From Nocardia kruczakiae NBRC 101016 (GTDB taxonomy: Bacteria > Actinomycetota > Actinomycetes > Mycobacteriales > Mycobacteriaceae), in assembly GCF_001612965.1 (NCBI RefSeq), contig NZ_BDBL01000043.1, forward strand, positions 1 through 57,373: DNA of 57,373 bases, given 5' to 3'. A program made the position numbers and the translations under genes. Below the pieces are notes generated by a model. It ran no database searches. It was not told the DNA's origin and saw only the letters and a program-made list of their open reading frames with translations. Below are positions 8,532 to 16,725 of the stretch, one piece after another; position 1 is the first letter of the stretch, and every line of letters begins with the position of its first letter.

Positions 8532-9517
8532 ATCGCCACCTGCTGTCCCGCGACGAGCACCTGCACCACCTGCGGTAGTTCGGCATTTCCCTTGGAGCAC
8601 TGCGGTTTCCAGCCCGCCACCGGCTTCGGTGTGGCCGCGTCCAGTCCGCCGAGCAGGGCCGGCAACTTGCCGAAGACGTCCACGGCCTCTTTCGGGTCGG
8701 GGAACAGCCGCCGGATGAGCGCGTCGACATCGGTGCCGGACTGCAGGCCGAGGGCGTCGAACAGGCTGTCCAACGGTCCCAGCACCGACGGCGCGGCCAT
8801 CGCGAACTGCGCCAGCCCGCCGATATTGGTCTGCAGGGCCTCGAAGATGTCGGTCAGCCGGGCCAGCAGCGGCACCAGGTAGTGCACCCGCCCGCCGACG
8901 CGCTGCGACAGATCGGACATGTTGTGGATGAGGGCGCCGATAACCTGCTGGCGGTTGTCCACGTAGGAGGCGAGCCGGCCGATCGCGGCCAGCACCGGTT
9001 CGACGTTGGTGCCGTCGCCCTCTATCAGCGCGACCATGCTGGCGCTGAACTGGTTGATCGCCTCCGGGGAAATGGTGGCCAGCACCGGTTTCAGGCCGTT
9101 GAACATGCTCGTGACATCGAACGACGGCACGGTGTGGTCGACGCCGATGGTGCGGCCGGCCGGCAGCCGCGTTCCCGGCTTCGGCTGCTGCTGCAGATCG
9201 ATATAGCGCTGACCGGTGAGATTCTGATAGCGGATCGCGAGCTTCGAATTGTCGAAGATCGGCGCATCGGTCTTCAGCGACAACCGGACTCGCGCCAGTG
9301 CCCCGTCGAGCGAGATGTCCTCGACCTTGCCGACCTGCACCCCGAACTGGCGCACGTCGTCGCCCACCTTGAGCCCGTTGGCATCGGTGAACAGCGCCTG
9401 ATGCGTGTCGGTGTCGCCGGCGACGGGCCGCTTGATCGCGGTGAACACCACCGACAGCACGACGATCATCACCACCGCGAACAGACCCAGCCGCCAGGCG
9501 GCGGCGCCGACCTTCAT
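8519..9517 (-). CDS. mceB: MCE-family protein (B-type)
   Basis: A 332-residue protein with one membrane helix (about residues 8-28) and an MCE domain (about 38-115) containing GLKVGDDVRQFGVQVGKV and the conserved YIDLQQ. The C-terminal region carries two Cys residues (near 309 and 329), as is common in B-type Mce proteins. The ATG overlaps the mceA stop as ATGA. It is the second of six mce genes. Confidence 0.88.
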   Translation of the reverse strand: MKVGAAAWRLGLFAVVMIVVLSVVFTAIKRPVAGDTDTHQALFTDANGLKVGDDVRQFGVQVGKVEDISLDGALARVRLSLKTDAPIFDNSKLAIRYQNLTGQRYIDLQQQPKPGTRLPAGRTIGVDHTVPSFDVTSMFNGLKPVLATISPEAINQFSASMVALIEGDGTNVEPVLAAIGRLASYVDNRQQVIGALIHNMSDLSQRVGGRVHYLVPLLARLTDIFEALQTNIGGLAQFAMAAPSVLGPLDSLFDALGLQSGTDVDALIRRLFPDPKEAVDVFGKLPALLGGLDAATPKPVAGWKPQCSKGNAELPQVVQVLVAGQQVAICNG

Positions 9518-10539
9518 CGGATTCCTCCCAGCAGTGGTGCCAGCACCGGCACGCCGCGCACGTCGACTTCCGTGTCGAGCACCGGGCCGTCCGGGGTGTC
9601 GTGCAGTCCGGCGCGCAGGCGGCGCACGAGTTCGGTGAGATCGGCGCCGGATTGCTGCGGATGCGGAACCAGCTGCGCCAGGACCGCGAGCATCGGCGCC
9701 AGAGTGTCTGTGGCGCCGGACAATTCGGAACCGGCACGCGTGCCGAGGCCGGCCAGCGCGGGCAGCACGGAACCGGTCAGCGCCGTGGTTCCGGCGTCGT
9801 AGGAGCCCCGATGATCCTGCAACCGTGGAATATTGCGCAGCAGATCGAGCACCTGGATGGTCGCGCCCGCGAAGCGCCCGCCGCCGTCGAAGGCCGGGCC
9901 GAGCCGTCCGACCAGTTCGGAACTGGGCATCGTCTGGTTGTCGGTGATGGTCTGCGCTACCGAGATCAACGCCTGGGCCAGCGGCGTGAAACCACGCACA
10001 TCGTTGGAGACCTGGGCGATCACCGTGGCCATCTGCGGAGTCAGCAGAGCGTTGCCGGTCTGCGACAGCCCGCGCAGCAGACCCCCCATGGTCGCGTCGT
10101 AGACCGCGTCGGCGCGCTGTCCGGTCAGGTCGATCGTCGACCCGCCGCGCAACGGGGCGCCGCCGGAACCGGGCCGCAGTTCGATCTCACTGATACCGAA
10201 CAGGTTCGCCGGCGCGTAGTCCACCCGGAGGCTGTCGTCGATGCCGTGCAGCTGAGATCGGTCCAGCCGCAGACTGATTCGCTGGGTGCCCCCGTCGGCG
10301 GGCACGATCGCCGCGACCTCGCCGACTTGCACACCGTCCACCCGCACCGGTGTGCCGGCCAGCACGCCGTCACCGATCTGCTCGGTGTGCAGGGCGATGT
10401 GCAGACTGTCGTCGGAGCGCAGGCCGCGATAGGCCAGCGAGGCGATCGCGACGGCGGCCACGACCGCGATCGCGACCCCGCCGACCAGCAGCGAGCGCCG
10501 CTTGTCCACCGCCACTCCGGGCATTCCGTAATTCGGCAC
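9514..10539 (-). CDS. mceA: MCE-family protein (A-type)
   Basis: A 341-residue protein, first of the six substrate-binding subunits. One membrane helix (about residues 15-35) precedes an MCE domain (about 43-120) with VLAGTPVRVDGVQVGEV and FGISEIELRPG. I choose GTG at 10539, five bases after the yrbEB stop, with a G-rich stretch at a reasonable distance; an ATG at 10524 would shorten the protein by five residues and the frame is open to 10581. Immediate proximity to yrbEB supports co-translation. Confidence 0.86.
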   Translation of the reverse strand: MPNYGMPGVAVDKRRSLLVGGVAIAVVAAVAIASLAYRGLRSDDSLHIALHTEQIGDGVLAGTPVRVDGVQVGEVAAIVPADGGTQRISLRLDRSQLHGIDDSLRVDYAPANLFGISEIELRPGSGGAPLRGGSTIDLTGQRADAVYDATMGGLLRGLSQTGNALLTPQMATVIAQVSNDVRGFTPLAQALISVAQTITDNQTMPSSELVGRLGPAFDGGGRFAGATIQVLDLLRNIPRLQDHRGSYDAGTTALTGSVLPALAGLGTRAGSELSGATDTLAPMLAVLAQLVPHPQQSGADLTELVRRLRAGLHDTPDGPVLDTEVDVRGVPVLAPLLGGIR

Positions 10540-10544
10540 CTGTA

Positions 10545-11411
10545 CTACCCCGTGAAGTCGATCGACGCGTTGAAACCCCACAGCATCAGCGTCAGCACCA
10601 TGTCGATGGCCACGATCGCGACCGACGACGCACGCACCGCGCGGCCGGACGCGATGCCGACACCCTCGGGCCCACCGGTGGCGAAGAAGCCGTAATAGCT
10701 GTGGATGAGGATCACGACGGTCGCGAAGATCGCCACCTTGATCACCGCGGCGATCACGTCGAATCCGGAAACGAACTGGAAGAAGTAGTGGTCGTAGACA
10801 CCGGCGGACTGGCCGTGGACCAGTGTGATGAGCCCGCGGCAGGCCAGATACGACAGGATCAGCCCGATCAGGAAGGTCGGCACGATCGAGATGGCCCCGG
10901 CGATCACCCGGGTGGTCACCACGAACGGGACCGACCGCAGGCCCAGCGCCTCGATCGCGTCGATCTCCTCCGAGATGCGCATCGAGCCGATCTCGGCGGT
11001 CATGCGGCAGCCGGCCTGGGCGGCGAATCCGATGGCGGCCACGATCGGGGCCAGCTCGCGGGTGGTGGCGTAGGCCGAGACGATGCCCGACACCGGGCCC
11101 ATGCCCAGGATGTTCAGCATGGTGAAGGATTCGACGGCCACCGAGGCGCCCATCACCAGGCCCAGCACGATCATCATCGGCACCGTGCCGCCGCCGACGA
11201 TCACCGACCCGCGCCCCCAGGTCATATCGGAGATGATGCGCAGCGTCTCGTCCCGATACCGCCTGAGCGTCAAGGGAATCGACGACAGCACCTGCCAGAT
11301 GAAGGCCAGGACGAAACCCAGTCCCTCGACGCGCGCCAGGAGCAGACCGCGGCGGCGATAGAAGCGCACGAAGTGGCTGAGCCCCTTGGGCATATAGGTC
11401 GAAATCGCCAC
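10545..11411 (-). CDS. yrbEB: MlaE-type ABC transporter permease, second YrbE
   Basis: A 288-residue polytopic permease of the MlaE family that pairs with YrbEA to form the membrane channel of the Mce importer. The signature EIDAIEALGLRSVPFVVTTR (about residues 145-165) matches the EIDALEVMG-type loop that contacts the ATPase. Five to six membrane segments are visible. It starts at GTG 11411, one base after the stop of yrbEA. The matching ATPase (MceG/Mkl) is not in the window; in mycolic-acid bacteria it is encoded elsewhere. Confidence 0.92.
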   Translation of the reverse strand: MAISTYMPKGLSHFVRFYRRRGLLLARVEGLGFVLAFIWQVLSSIPLTLRRYRDETLRIISDMTWGRGSVIVGGGTVPMMIVLGLVMGASVAVESFTMLNILGMGPVSGIVSAYATTRELAPIVAAIGFAAQAGCRMTAEIGSMRISEEIDAIEALGLRSVPFVVTTRVIAGAISIVPTFLIGLILSYLACRGLITLVHGQSAGVYDHYFFQFVSGFDVIAAVIKVAIFATVVILIHSYYGFFATGGPEGVGIASGRAVRASSVAIVAIDMVLTLMLWGFNASIDFTG

Positions 11412-11412
11412 C

Positions 11413-12258
11413 TCAGACCAGCCTCGTCGGCAGGAACATCTCGACCACCTGGGTCACGCCGAGATTGACGATCGCGATCGACACCACCGACAGCACCACG
11501 GCCGCGTTCACGGCGTCGGCCACCCCGCGCGGGCCGCCCTTGGCCTCCAGTCCGCGCTGACAGGCGATGATCACCACCAGGAATCCGAACAGCACCGCCT
11601 TGAGCAGCGACACCCACACGTCGGCGACGGTGGTGAAGGATCCGAAAGTGGCCCAATAACTTCCGGGGGTGACGTTCTGCCCGCCGACGGCCACGGCATA
11701 GCCGGCGACGATGCCGACGAAGATGATGAGGATGTTCAGCAGCGGCGCGACGAGGATCATCGCCACCAGCCGCGGGATCACCAGCCGGTGGATCGGCGAG
11801 ATGCCCATCGTATTGAGCGCGTCGATTTCCTCGCGGATAGTGCGGGCGCCCAGATCGGCGGCGATCGCGGCCGCGCCCGCGCCGCCGAGCAGGAAGCCGG
11901 TGGCCAGCGGCGCGCCCTGTTTGATCACCCCGAGCCCACCGGTCGCGCCGAGCAGCGAATCCGCGCCCAGGGTGTGGATGAGGTTGCCGACCTGCACCGA
12001 GACGATCACGCCGAACGGGATGGCGATCAGGATCGCGGGGATCGCGGTCACCGTCACCAGCCGCCACGCCTGCAGAATCGCTTCCCGCCACTGGAATTCG
12101 CGCCGGACGATGTCGGTGGTCGTGCCGGTCACCGATTCCCGGGCGATATCCACTGCCCTGCCGAAGGTTCGCAGTGCGGACACGACGGTGTCCGAGAAAT
12201 TCTTGCGAACGATACGAACAGCGGACGCGCCCGAGGAGGCCCGGGTCACCGGCGCCAT
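11413..12258 (-). CDS. yrbEA: MlaE-type ABC transporter permease, first YrbE
   Basis: A 281-residue MlaE-family permease, first gene of the mce operon. The conserved REEIDALNTMGISPIHRLV (about residues 140-160) is the coupling loop to the ATPase. The N-terminal 40 residues are hydrophilic with an amphipathic stretch, followed by the usual membrane helices. The ATG at 12258 has no clear Shine-Dalgarno sequence. The upstream region holds a predicted promoter with a KstR-type palindrome, so the whole operon may be repressed by a TetR-family regulator of sterol or fatty acid use. Confidence 0.92.
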   Translation of the reverse strand: MAPVTRASSGASAVRIVRKNFSDTVVSALRTFGRAVDIARESVTGTTTDIVRREFQWREAILQAWRLVTVTAIPAILIAIPFGVIVSVQVGNLIHTLGADSLLGATGGLGVIKQGAPLATGFLLGGAGAAAIAADLGARTIREEIDALNTMGISPIHRLVIPRLVAMILVAPLLNILIIFVGIVAGYAVAVGGQNVTPGSYWATFGSFTTVADVWVSLLKAVLFGFLVVIIACQRGLEAKGGPRGVADAVNAAVVLSVVSIAIVNLGVTQVVEMFLPTRLV

Positions 12259-12335
12259 GGGCGGCGGGCCGGGTCCGGGCGGTGTGGCTCGAATTTCACA
12301 ATCGTCTCTCCGTGATCGGCAACACTGCCAACACG

Positions 12336-12365
12336 AAGCTATCGGTTACAACTAGTTACAGTAAA
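12336..12365 (-). promoter_or_regulatory. Predicted promoter of mce operon
   Basis: On the minus strand TTTACT (12365-12360) and TAGCTT (12341-12336) are separated by 18 bases and resemble -35 and -10 elements. This would give an untranslated leader of about 70 bases before yrbEA. The spacer is largely filled by the palindrome at 12347-12360. Confidence 0.45.
12347..12360. promoter_or_regulatory. KstR-type operator candidate
   Basis: TACAACTAGTTACA fits TNNAACNNGTTNNA exactly on both strands; this is the motif I know for KstR, the TetR repressor of cholesterol catabolism in mycolic-acid bacteria, whose regulon includes mce4. It sits between the predicted -35 and -10 of the mce operon, a classical repressor position. 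Other TetR proteins can recognise similar AAC/GTT half-sites. Confidence 0.5.
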
Positions 12366-12449
12366 GCTGGTCACGGTGTGAGGGTGACCGCTCCGAGACC
12401 TGCGTGAAGGGCAGCGATAAATCCAGCTCACATGCATGTTTTTCTAAGT

Positions 12450-12461
12450 GAACGCGCGTTC
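12450..12461. promoter_or_regulatory. Perfect 12-bp palindrome
   Basis: GAACGCGCGTTC is a perfect palindrome in an AT-richer stretch between the mce promoter and the esterase gene. It resembles a dyad operator. Its AAC-N4-GTT spacing differs from the KstR-type site, so a different regulator is likely. Confidence 0.35.
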
Positions 12462-12767
12462 TGCAACGTGTTATCAGCACGGATCTGCTATCGCTATGAT
12501 CCACGTCACGTGTGACCGGCCACAACGATTCGCCCTCGAGGACTTGCCGTGAGGAAGACGAATCCGGCCGGCAACACCAGGTGAACACCGCTTTGCAAGG
12601 GAGTGGCGCGGCCCGGGACAACTGTCAGCACACCCGCGCCGACGGTCAACGCCGGTCCCGGAGATCTCACCCGATTCGGTCCAGGAGTTCACCCGGAATC
12701 GGACGCGACGCCGCCGGTTACTGTATTGATTCGACGGCGCACGGGCACGCCACACAGAGGGGAGCCG

Positions 12768-13670
12768 ATGACTGCCGCATTGATTCCGGGCGAGCTGACC
12801 CACGACGGCCGGCCGCGCAGCTTTCACCTGCGGCCACCCCGGGAACCGGGCAGTCCGCTGATCGTGGCGTTGCACGGGAATATGGGGCCGGATACCGCGG
12901 GCGGCGGCCTGCTCATGGACGACTGGACCCGATTCGCCGATCACGCCGAGGACTGGGGCGTCGGTGTCGTCTATCCCGACGGTTGCTACGGCAGTTGGGC
13001 CGACGGGCGCGGCGTCACCGCCGCGGAGGAGAACGGGGTCGATGATGTGGGATTCCTGCGCAGTCTGATCGACTGGTGCGCGCAGATGCACGGGACCGCG
13101 GCCGATCGGACGCTGGTGGCCGGAATATCCAACGGCGCCTTCATGTCTCATCGGCTCGCGCTCGAATGCAGCGAACGGGTCGCCGTGTTCGCCGCGGTGG
13201 CCGGGACGCTGCCCGCCGACCTGACCGCGGCGCGCCCGACCCATGCGGTGTCGGCGATGCTGATCAACGGCGATGCCGATCCCCTGGTCCCGCTCGCGGG
13301 CGGACACTCCCGCCACCGCGGGCCGAACGGTGAAGCGCGCGGGCGGATTCTCGGCGCCGCCGCGACCGCCGACCACTGGGCGAGGCTCGACCGGTGCACC
13401 GGCGACCGAACCACCGTCACGACCGCCGGCTCGCGCCGCGTCACCGCCGCACACGGCATCGCCGATACCGCCGTCACGGCATGGACGGTGTTCGGCGGGG
13501 GCCACACCTGGCCGGGTGTCGCCGTGCCGGAGGAATTGGCCGGCACTCCCGGCGCGGCATCCACCCTGGAATTCGACGCCACGGTAGAAATCCATCACTT
13601 CGCCCGCCCGCTCCTGCGACCGGCGGCGCGGCGGCTACTTCCACCCCGGTCGGAGAAGGAGAACCGATGA
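12768..13670 (+). CDS. Alpha/beta hydrolase, PHB depolymerase/LpqC-type esterase
   Basis: A 300-residue hydrolase. The catalytic Ser is in GISNG (about residues 125-129), the acid in NGDADPLVP and the His in GGGHTWPG near residue 246; HGN forms the oxyanion region. These are hallmarks of the polyhydroxybutyrate depolymerase/feruloyl esterase group. There is no clear signal peptide, unlike secreted LpqC, so it may act in the cytosol. The ATG has a strong AGGGGAG ribosome site. Its stop overlaps the next start as ATGA. Substrate unknown. Confidence 0.82.
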   Translation: MTAALIPGELTHDGRPRSFHLRPPREPGSPLIVALHGNMGPDTAGGGLLMDDWTRFADHAEDWGVGVVYPDGCYGSWADGRGVTAAEENGVDDVGFLRSLIDWCAQMHGTAADRTLVAGISNGAFMSHRLALECSERVAVFAAVAGTLPADLTAARPTHAVSAMLINGDADPLVPLAGGHSRHRGPNGEARGRILGAAATADHWARLDRCTGDRTTVTTAGSRRVTAAHGIADTAVTAWTVFGGGHTWPGVAVPEELAGTPGAASTLEFDATVEIHHFARPLLRPAARRLLPPRSEKENR

Positions 13671-14233
13671 GTATTCTCGGCAAGCTGCTCGCCCATCGCC
13701 GCGCCGGTGAATCGGGACTGGCGTGGAATCAGCCGAACCTGCTCGGCGACACCGTCTTTCGACTCACGAGTCCGGACTTCGAGCCGGAAGCCGCGCTCGA
13801 CATCCGGCATGCCTCCCGCCGGATCGGTGGCGCCGACGAGTCTCCCGCCTTGAGCTGGAGCGGCGCGCCCGGCACCTCGGCGGGCTATCTGCTGGTGGTC
13901 GAGGATCCCGATGCTCCGATGCGGAAGCCGTTCGTACATTGCGTCGCGCTCCTCGATCCTGCGGTGCGGAGCCTGTCCCGCAACGCGTTACGCGCCGATA
14001 CCGACGAAGCGGGTGTGCGGGTACTGCGGTCCGGATTCGGCCGCGGATACCTGGGCCCCGCCCCGATCAAGGGGCACGGACCGCACCGGTACGTCTTCGA
14101 GCTGTTCGCCCTGGGCGCACCCCTCACCACGGCCGCGGGCAAACCCGTCGAGAGTGCGAAACCCCGTGAGGTGCTGGCGGCCGCACAGGCGGTGGGCCGG
14201 GCGCGGATCGACGGATTCTACGAACGCTCCTGA
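13667..14233 (+). CDS. YbhB/YbcL (PEBP) family protein
   Basis: A 188-residue protein of the phosphatidylethanolamine-binding/Raf-kinase-inhibitor-like family. Conserved features include SPALSWSGAPGTSAGYLLVVEDPDAP (the DPDAP loop) and the ligand-pocket stretch GPAPIKGHGPHRYVFELFAL. A short N-terminal extension (residues 1-25) precedes the fold. Start overlaps the esterase stop as ATGA, so the two are translated together; the pairing suggests a shared lipid or ester substrate, but bacterial PEBP functions are poorly known. Confidence 0.85.
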   Translation: MSILGKLLAHRRAGESGLAWNQPNLLGDTVFRLTSPDFEPEAALDIRHASRRIGGADESPALSWSGAPGTSAGYLLVVEDPDAPMRKPFVHCVALLDPAVRSLSRNALRADTDEAGVRVLRSGFGRGYLGPAPIKGHGPHRYVFELFALGAPLTTAAGKPVESAKPREVLAAAQAVGRARIDGFYERS

Positions 14234-14252
14234 GGCTCAGAAGCTCAGCGGC

Positions 14253-15200
14253 TCAGGGCATGCCGTTCGGCCGATAGCTGCGCAGCGCCTGCCGCAGGAC
14301 CGTCAGGCGCTGTTCGCGAAAGTCCGTCCGGCCCTGTTCGACAGCGTCCAGCACGTCGAGCGCGGGATCGGCACACGCCCAGAAGCGCAGCTTGTTCTCG
14401 ACGACGGGCCCGAGATCCCGTGCGCGACACCGCTGGATCTCGCGCACGAACTCGTGCCCCGCCTCCGGGTACAGGTAGCAGAGGTCGTAGTCGGGATCAC
14501 CGATCTCCACATCGCCGAAGTCGATCAGTCCGCTGATCCTGCCGTCGCTGATCAACAGATGATCCAGGCTCATATCGGCATGGATGAGCGTCGGTTCGAA
14601 GTCGAAGTTGGCGTCGTCGTCGAGATATCGCTGCCACGCCCCGGACAGCTCCGCGGCCTCGGCCGTGTCCAGCAACGGAAGCACCTCGGTACGAACGGAC
14701 TTCAGATCCGCGGCGAAATCACCCCGCAGATCGGTGACCTCGACACCGAAGTCCCGGGCGCGGTCCACCGGAAACGAGTGGATCCGTTCGATCAATTCCG
14801 CGATCGTGTGTGCCGTATCGGCGCACAGCAGTCCCCGCTCGGCCCAGTCCGCTTCGTCGAGCGATTCGCCCGGCACGAGCGGATACACGCAGAACTCCCC
14901 CGGCCCCAACGGATTCGGCGCGGTGAACAGGAACCGCGGAATCGGCACCGGCAGCAGCGGGGCCAACTCAGGAAGCAGCCCGGCCTCGCGGGCGATCCCT
15001 TCCGCTCCGTGCGGATCCTGCGGCAGGCGCAGCACATAGGCATCCCCCGCCGAATCCAGCTGAAGCGCAACGCTGTCCAAACCCGCGCCCAGCAGCCGCA
15101 GTGAACCGTCCGCCAACTCCGGCCGGGGTGAGTCCGCGAGAGCGCCGCGCACCCGGGCCTGCCAATCGGGAGGAAGTTCCACGCTCGCGCGCATATCCAT
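14253..15200 (-). CDS. APH(2'')-like aminoglycoside phosphotransferase family protein
   Basis: A 315-residue small-molecule kinase of the protein-kinase-like APH fold. The catalytic loop reads LIHADMSLDHLL (catalytic Asp, and His where many APHs have Asn, as in APH(2'') enzymes), followed by GLIDFGDVEIGDPDYDL with the metal-binding Asp. The N-lobe has a Gly-rich turn and the VLRLPQ strand. It is divergent from a MarR-family gene, and both have leaderless starts, so MarR control is plausible. It may inactivate an aminoglycoside or macrolide or phosphorylate an unrelated metabolite. Confidence 0.8.
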   Translation of the reverse strand: MDMRASVELPPDWQARVRGALADSPRPELADGSLRLLGAGLDSVALQLDSAGDAYVLRLPQDPHGAEGIAREAGLLPELAPLLPVPIPRFLFTAPNPLGPGEFCVYPLVPGESLDEADWAERGLLCADTAHTIAELIERIHSFPVDRARDFGVEVTDLRGDFAADLKSVRTEVLPLLDTAEAAELSGAWQRYLDDDANFDFEPTLIHADMSLDHLLISDGRISGLIDFGDVEIGDPDYDLCYLYPEAGHEFVREIQRCRARDLGPVVENKLRFWACADPALDVLDAVEQGRTDFREQRLTVLRQALRSYRPNGMP

Positions 15201-15206
15201 GTCCGC

Positions 15207-15212
15207 ATCGTA
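15207..15212 (-). promoter_or_regulatory. -10 box for leaderless APH-like gene
   Basis: On the minus strand TACGAT stands six bases before the ATG at 15200. It supports that ATG over an internal ATG two codons later. Confidence 0.5.
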
Positions 15213-15280
15213 GAACCGGTGTCCAGCGGTTATCGCCGCCCGGCGATCCGCGCGGCCGGGCGGGCGGGGTGGCGGCGGTC

Positions 15281-15286
15281 TAAGAT
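15281..15286 (+). promoter_or_regulatory. -10 box for leaderless marR-type gene
   Basis: TAAGAT stands seven bases before GTG at 15294, which sets the start of the MarR-family gene within a longer open frame. Confidence 0.5.
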
Positions 15287-15293
15287 CGGCGGC

Positions 15294-15740
15294 GTGCCGG
15301 AATCCGGGAGCTCAGTACCCGCCTCGGTCCAGGTGTGGCGGGCGCTGCAGCGGGTGTACGTCGACCTGCGCCCGGAACTGGATGCCGCACTGCGCCGGGG
15401 CCACGGCATGCCCGCCAGCTGGTACGACATGCTCGCAGAACTCGCGGGCACCACCCGTCTGCGGATGAGCGACCTCGGCGAGACCATGGTGCTCAGCCGC
15501 ACCCGGGTGAGCCGGCTGGTCACCGAATTGGAGGGGCGCGGCCTGGTCACCCGCGAAACCAATCCCGCGGACGGCCGATCGGCCTATGTCGCCATCACCG
15601 CGGCCGGGCGGCAGCGGTTGCACGAGGCCACCCCGCATCACCATGCGGTCGTCGATCAGCATTTCGCCGGTCTGGCGGCCGACGAACTCGGCGCCCTCGC
15701 CACCGCCCTGCACAAGGTGATCACCGACGACCGGCCTTGA
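15294..15740 (+). CDS. MarR-family transcriptional regulator
   Basis: A 148-residue winged-helix regulator. The DNA-binding domain covers about residues 30-105 with MSDLGETMVLSRTRVSRLVTEL as the helix-turn-helix, and the wing motif NPADGRSAYVAITAAGR follows. MarR proteins bind palindromes as dimers and release DNA when they bind phenolic or antibiotic ligands. Divergence from the APH-like kinase (start codons 93 bases apart) makes that gene the likeliest target. GTG start chosen from the leaderless -10 box. Confidence 0.88.
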   Translation: MPESGSSVPASVQVWRALQRVYVDLRPELDAALRRGHGMPASWYDMLAELAGTTRLRMSDLGETMVLSRTRVSRLVTELEGRGLVTRETNPADGRSAYVAITAAGRQRLHEATPHHHAVVDQHFAGLAADELGALATALHKVITDDRP

Positions 15741-15762
15741 CCCGCTCGCGCACAATGGACCG

Positions 15763-16725
15763 ATGTCCGCTCTCTCGACGGTCCTCGATCCGCTTCGGCA
15801 CACCGCCGGCTATGCCCGCTACTTCCTGAACAAGAGCGCACGCGACCGCGAGGACGCGCAGGCGTTGCGCGAGCTCGAGGCCCGGCCGCTCACGCTGCCG
15901 GCCGGTCTGGAGATCGAATGGCTGGGCACCGCCGGATACCGGATGACCTACGAGGGCGTGACGCTGCTCGTCGATCCGTTCCTCACCCGGGTGCCACTGT
16001 CGACGGTGGTACGCCGCCGCACCGCACTTCCCGATCCCGCATCGATCGATCGCTTCCTGCCGTCCCTCGATCAAGTGGCGGGAATCGTTGTCGGACACGG
16101 TCATTGGGATCACGCCTTGGACGCGCCCGAGCTCGCGCGCCGCTTCGGCTGCGCGGTCTACGGCTCACGATCGGTGCGCAATCTCATGGATCTGCACGGG
16201 CTCGGCGAGCGCGGTGTGGAGGTGGAACCCTACCGCCGCTACGAACTCGGACCGTTCACGGTGACCTTCGTGCCGAGCGTGCATTCGAAGATCCCCTTCG
16301 GCACCCGGATCCCGTCCCCCGGCGACACCAGTTGCGAATCCCTGGCCGCGCTGGCGCCGATGGCCTACGGCTGCGGACAGACCTGGGGCATCCACATCGC
16401 GGTCGCCGGTGTCGAGATCTATCACCAGGGCAGCGCCGACCTCGTCGACGAGGCGATCCGGCATCGCGACGTCGACATCTTCCTCGCCGGGGTGGCCGGA
16501 CGGTCGGTGACACCGGACTACTGGCGCCGGATCCTGACCCGGCTGCGTCCCGCCACCGTGGTGCCCATGCACTACGACGATTTCCTCCGGCCCCTCGACG
16601 CGCCGATGGGCTTCACCGTCGATATCGCCCTGGCCTCGGTGCCCGACGAGATCGGCGCCGTGAGTCGCGCGATCGACGTGGTCGCCCTGCCGGTGCTCAG
16701 TCCTCGCTCCCCCGGCGGCCGATGA
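15763..16725 (+). CDS. MBL-fold metal-dependent hydrolase (UlaG/NAPE-PLD-like)
   Basis: A 320-residue beta-lactamase-fold protein. The metal site motif is GHGHWDHALD (HxHxDH type, about residues 109-118), with later ligands in VPSVHSKIPFG, GSADLVD and VVPMHYDDF. The order resembles UlaG and NAPE-hydrolysing phospholipase D relatives, so a phosphodiester or lactone substrate is possible. The N-terminal 40 residues are helical and precede the fold. CACAAT lies six bases before the ATG, a weak leaderless box. Its 3' end overlaps the opposing methyltransferase by 29 bases. Confidence 0.83.
   Translation: MSALSTVLDPLRHTAGYARYFLNKSARDREDAQALRELEARPLTLPAGLEIEWLGTAGYRMTYEGVTLLVDPFLTRVPLSTVVRRRTALPDPASIDRFLPSLDQVAGIVVGHGHWDHALDAPELARRFGCAVYGSRSVRNLMDLHGLGERGVEVEPYRRYELGPFTVTFVPSVHSKIPFGTRIPSPGDTSCESLAALAPMAYGCGQTWGIHIAVAGVEIYHQGSADLVDEAIRHRDVDIFLAGVAGRSVTPDYWRRILTRLRPATVVPMHYDDFLRPLDAPMGFTVDIALASVPDEIGAVSRAIDVVALPVLSPRSPGGR

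Larger units (their letters stand above)
12259..12767. other. Divergent intergenic region, mce operon / esterase
   Basis: About 510 bases with no convincing gene. It separates the minus-strand mce operon from the plus-strand esterase. It contains a predicted minus-strand promoter (12336-12365), a KstR-type palindrome (12347-12360) and a second perfect palindrome (12450-12461). Local AT content around 12330-12490 is clearly higher than in the flanking genes. A short minus-strand open frame (12352-12621) has no recognisable features and is not called. Confidence 0.7.

Noticed and set aside
7518..9737. Continuous 739-codon minus-strand frame through mceC and mceB
   Set aside because: Only the part from 8531 down encodes a recognisable Mce protein. 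The upstream part is in another frame from mceB, which has clear Mce motifs.
12352..12621. 89-codon minus-strand frame in the mce/esterase interval
   Set aside because: No recognisable family, and it overlaps the predicted mce promoter and both palindromes.
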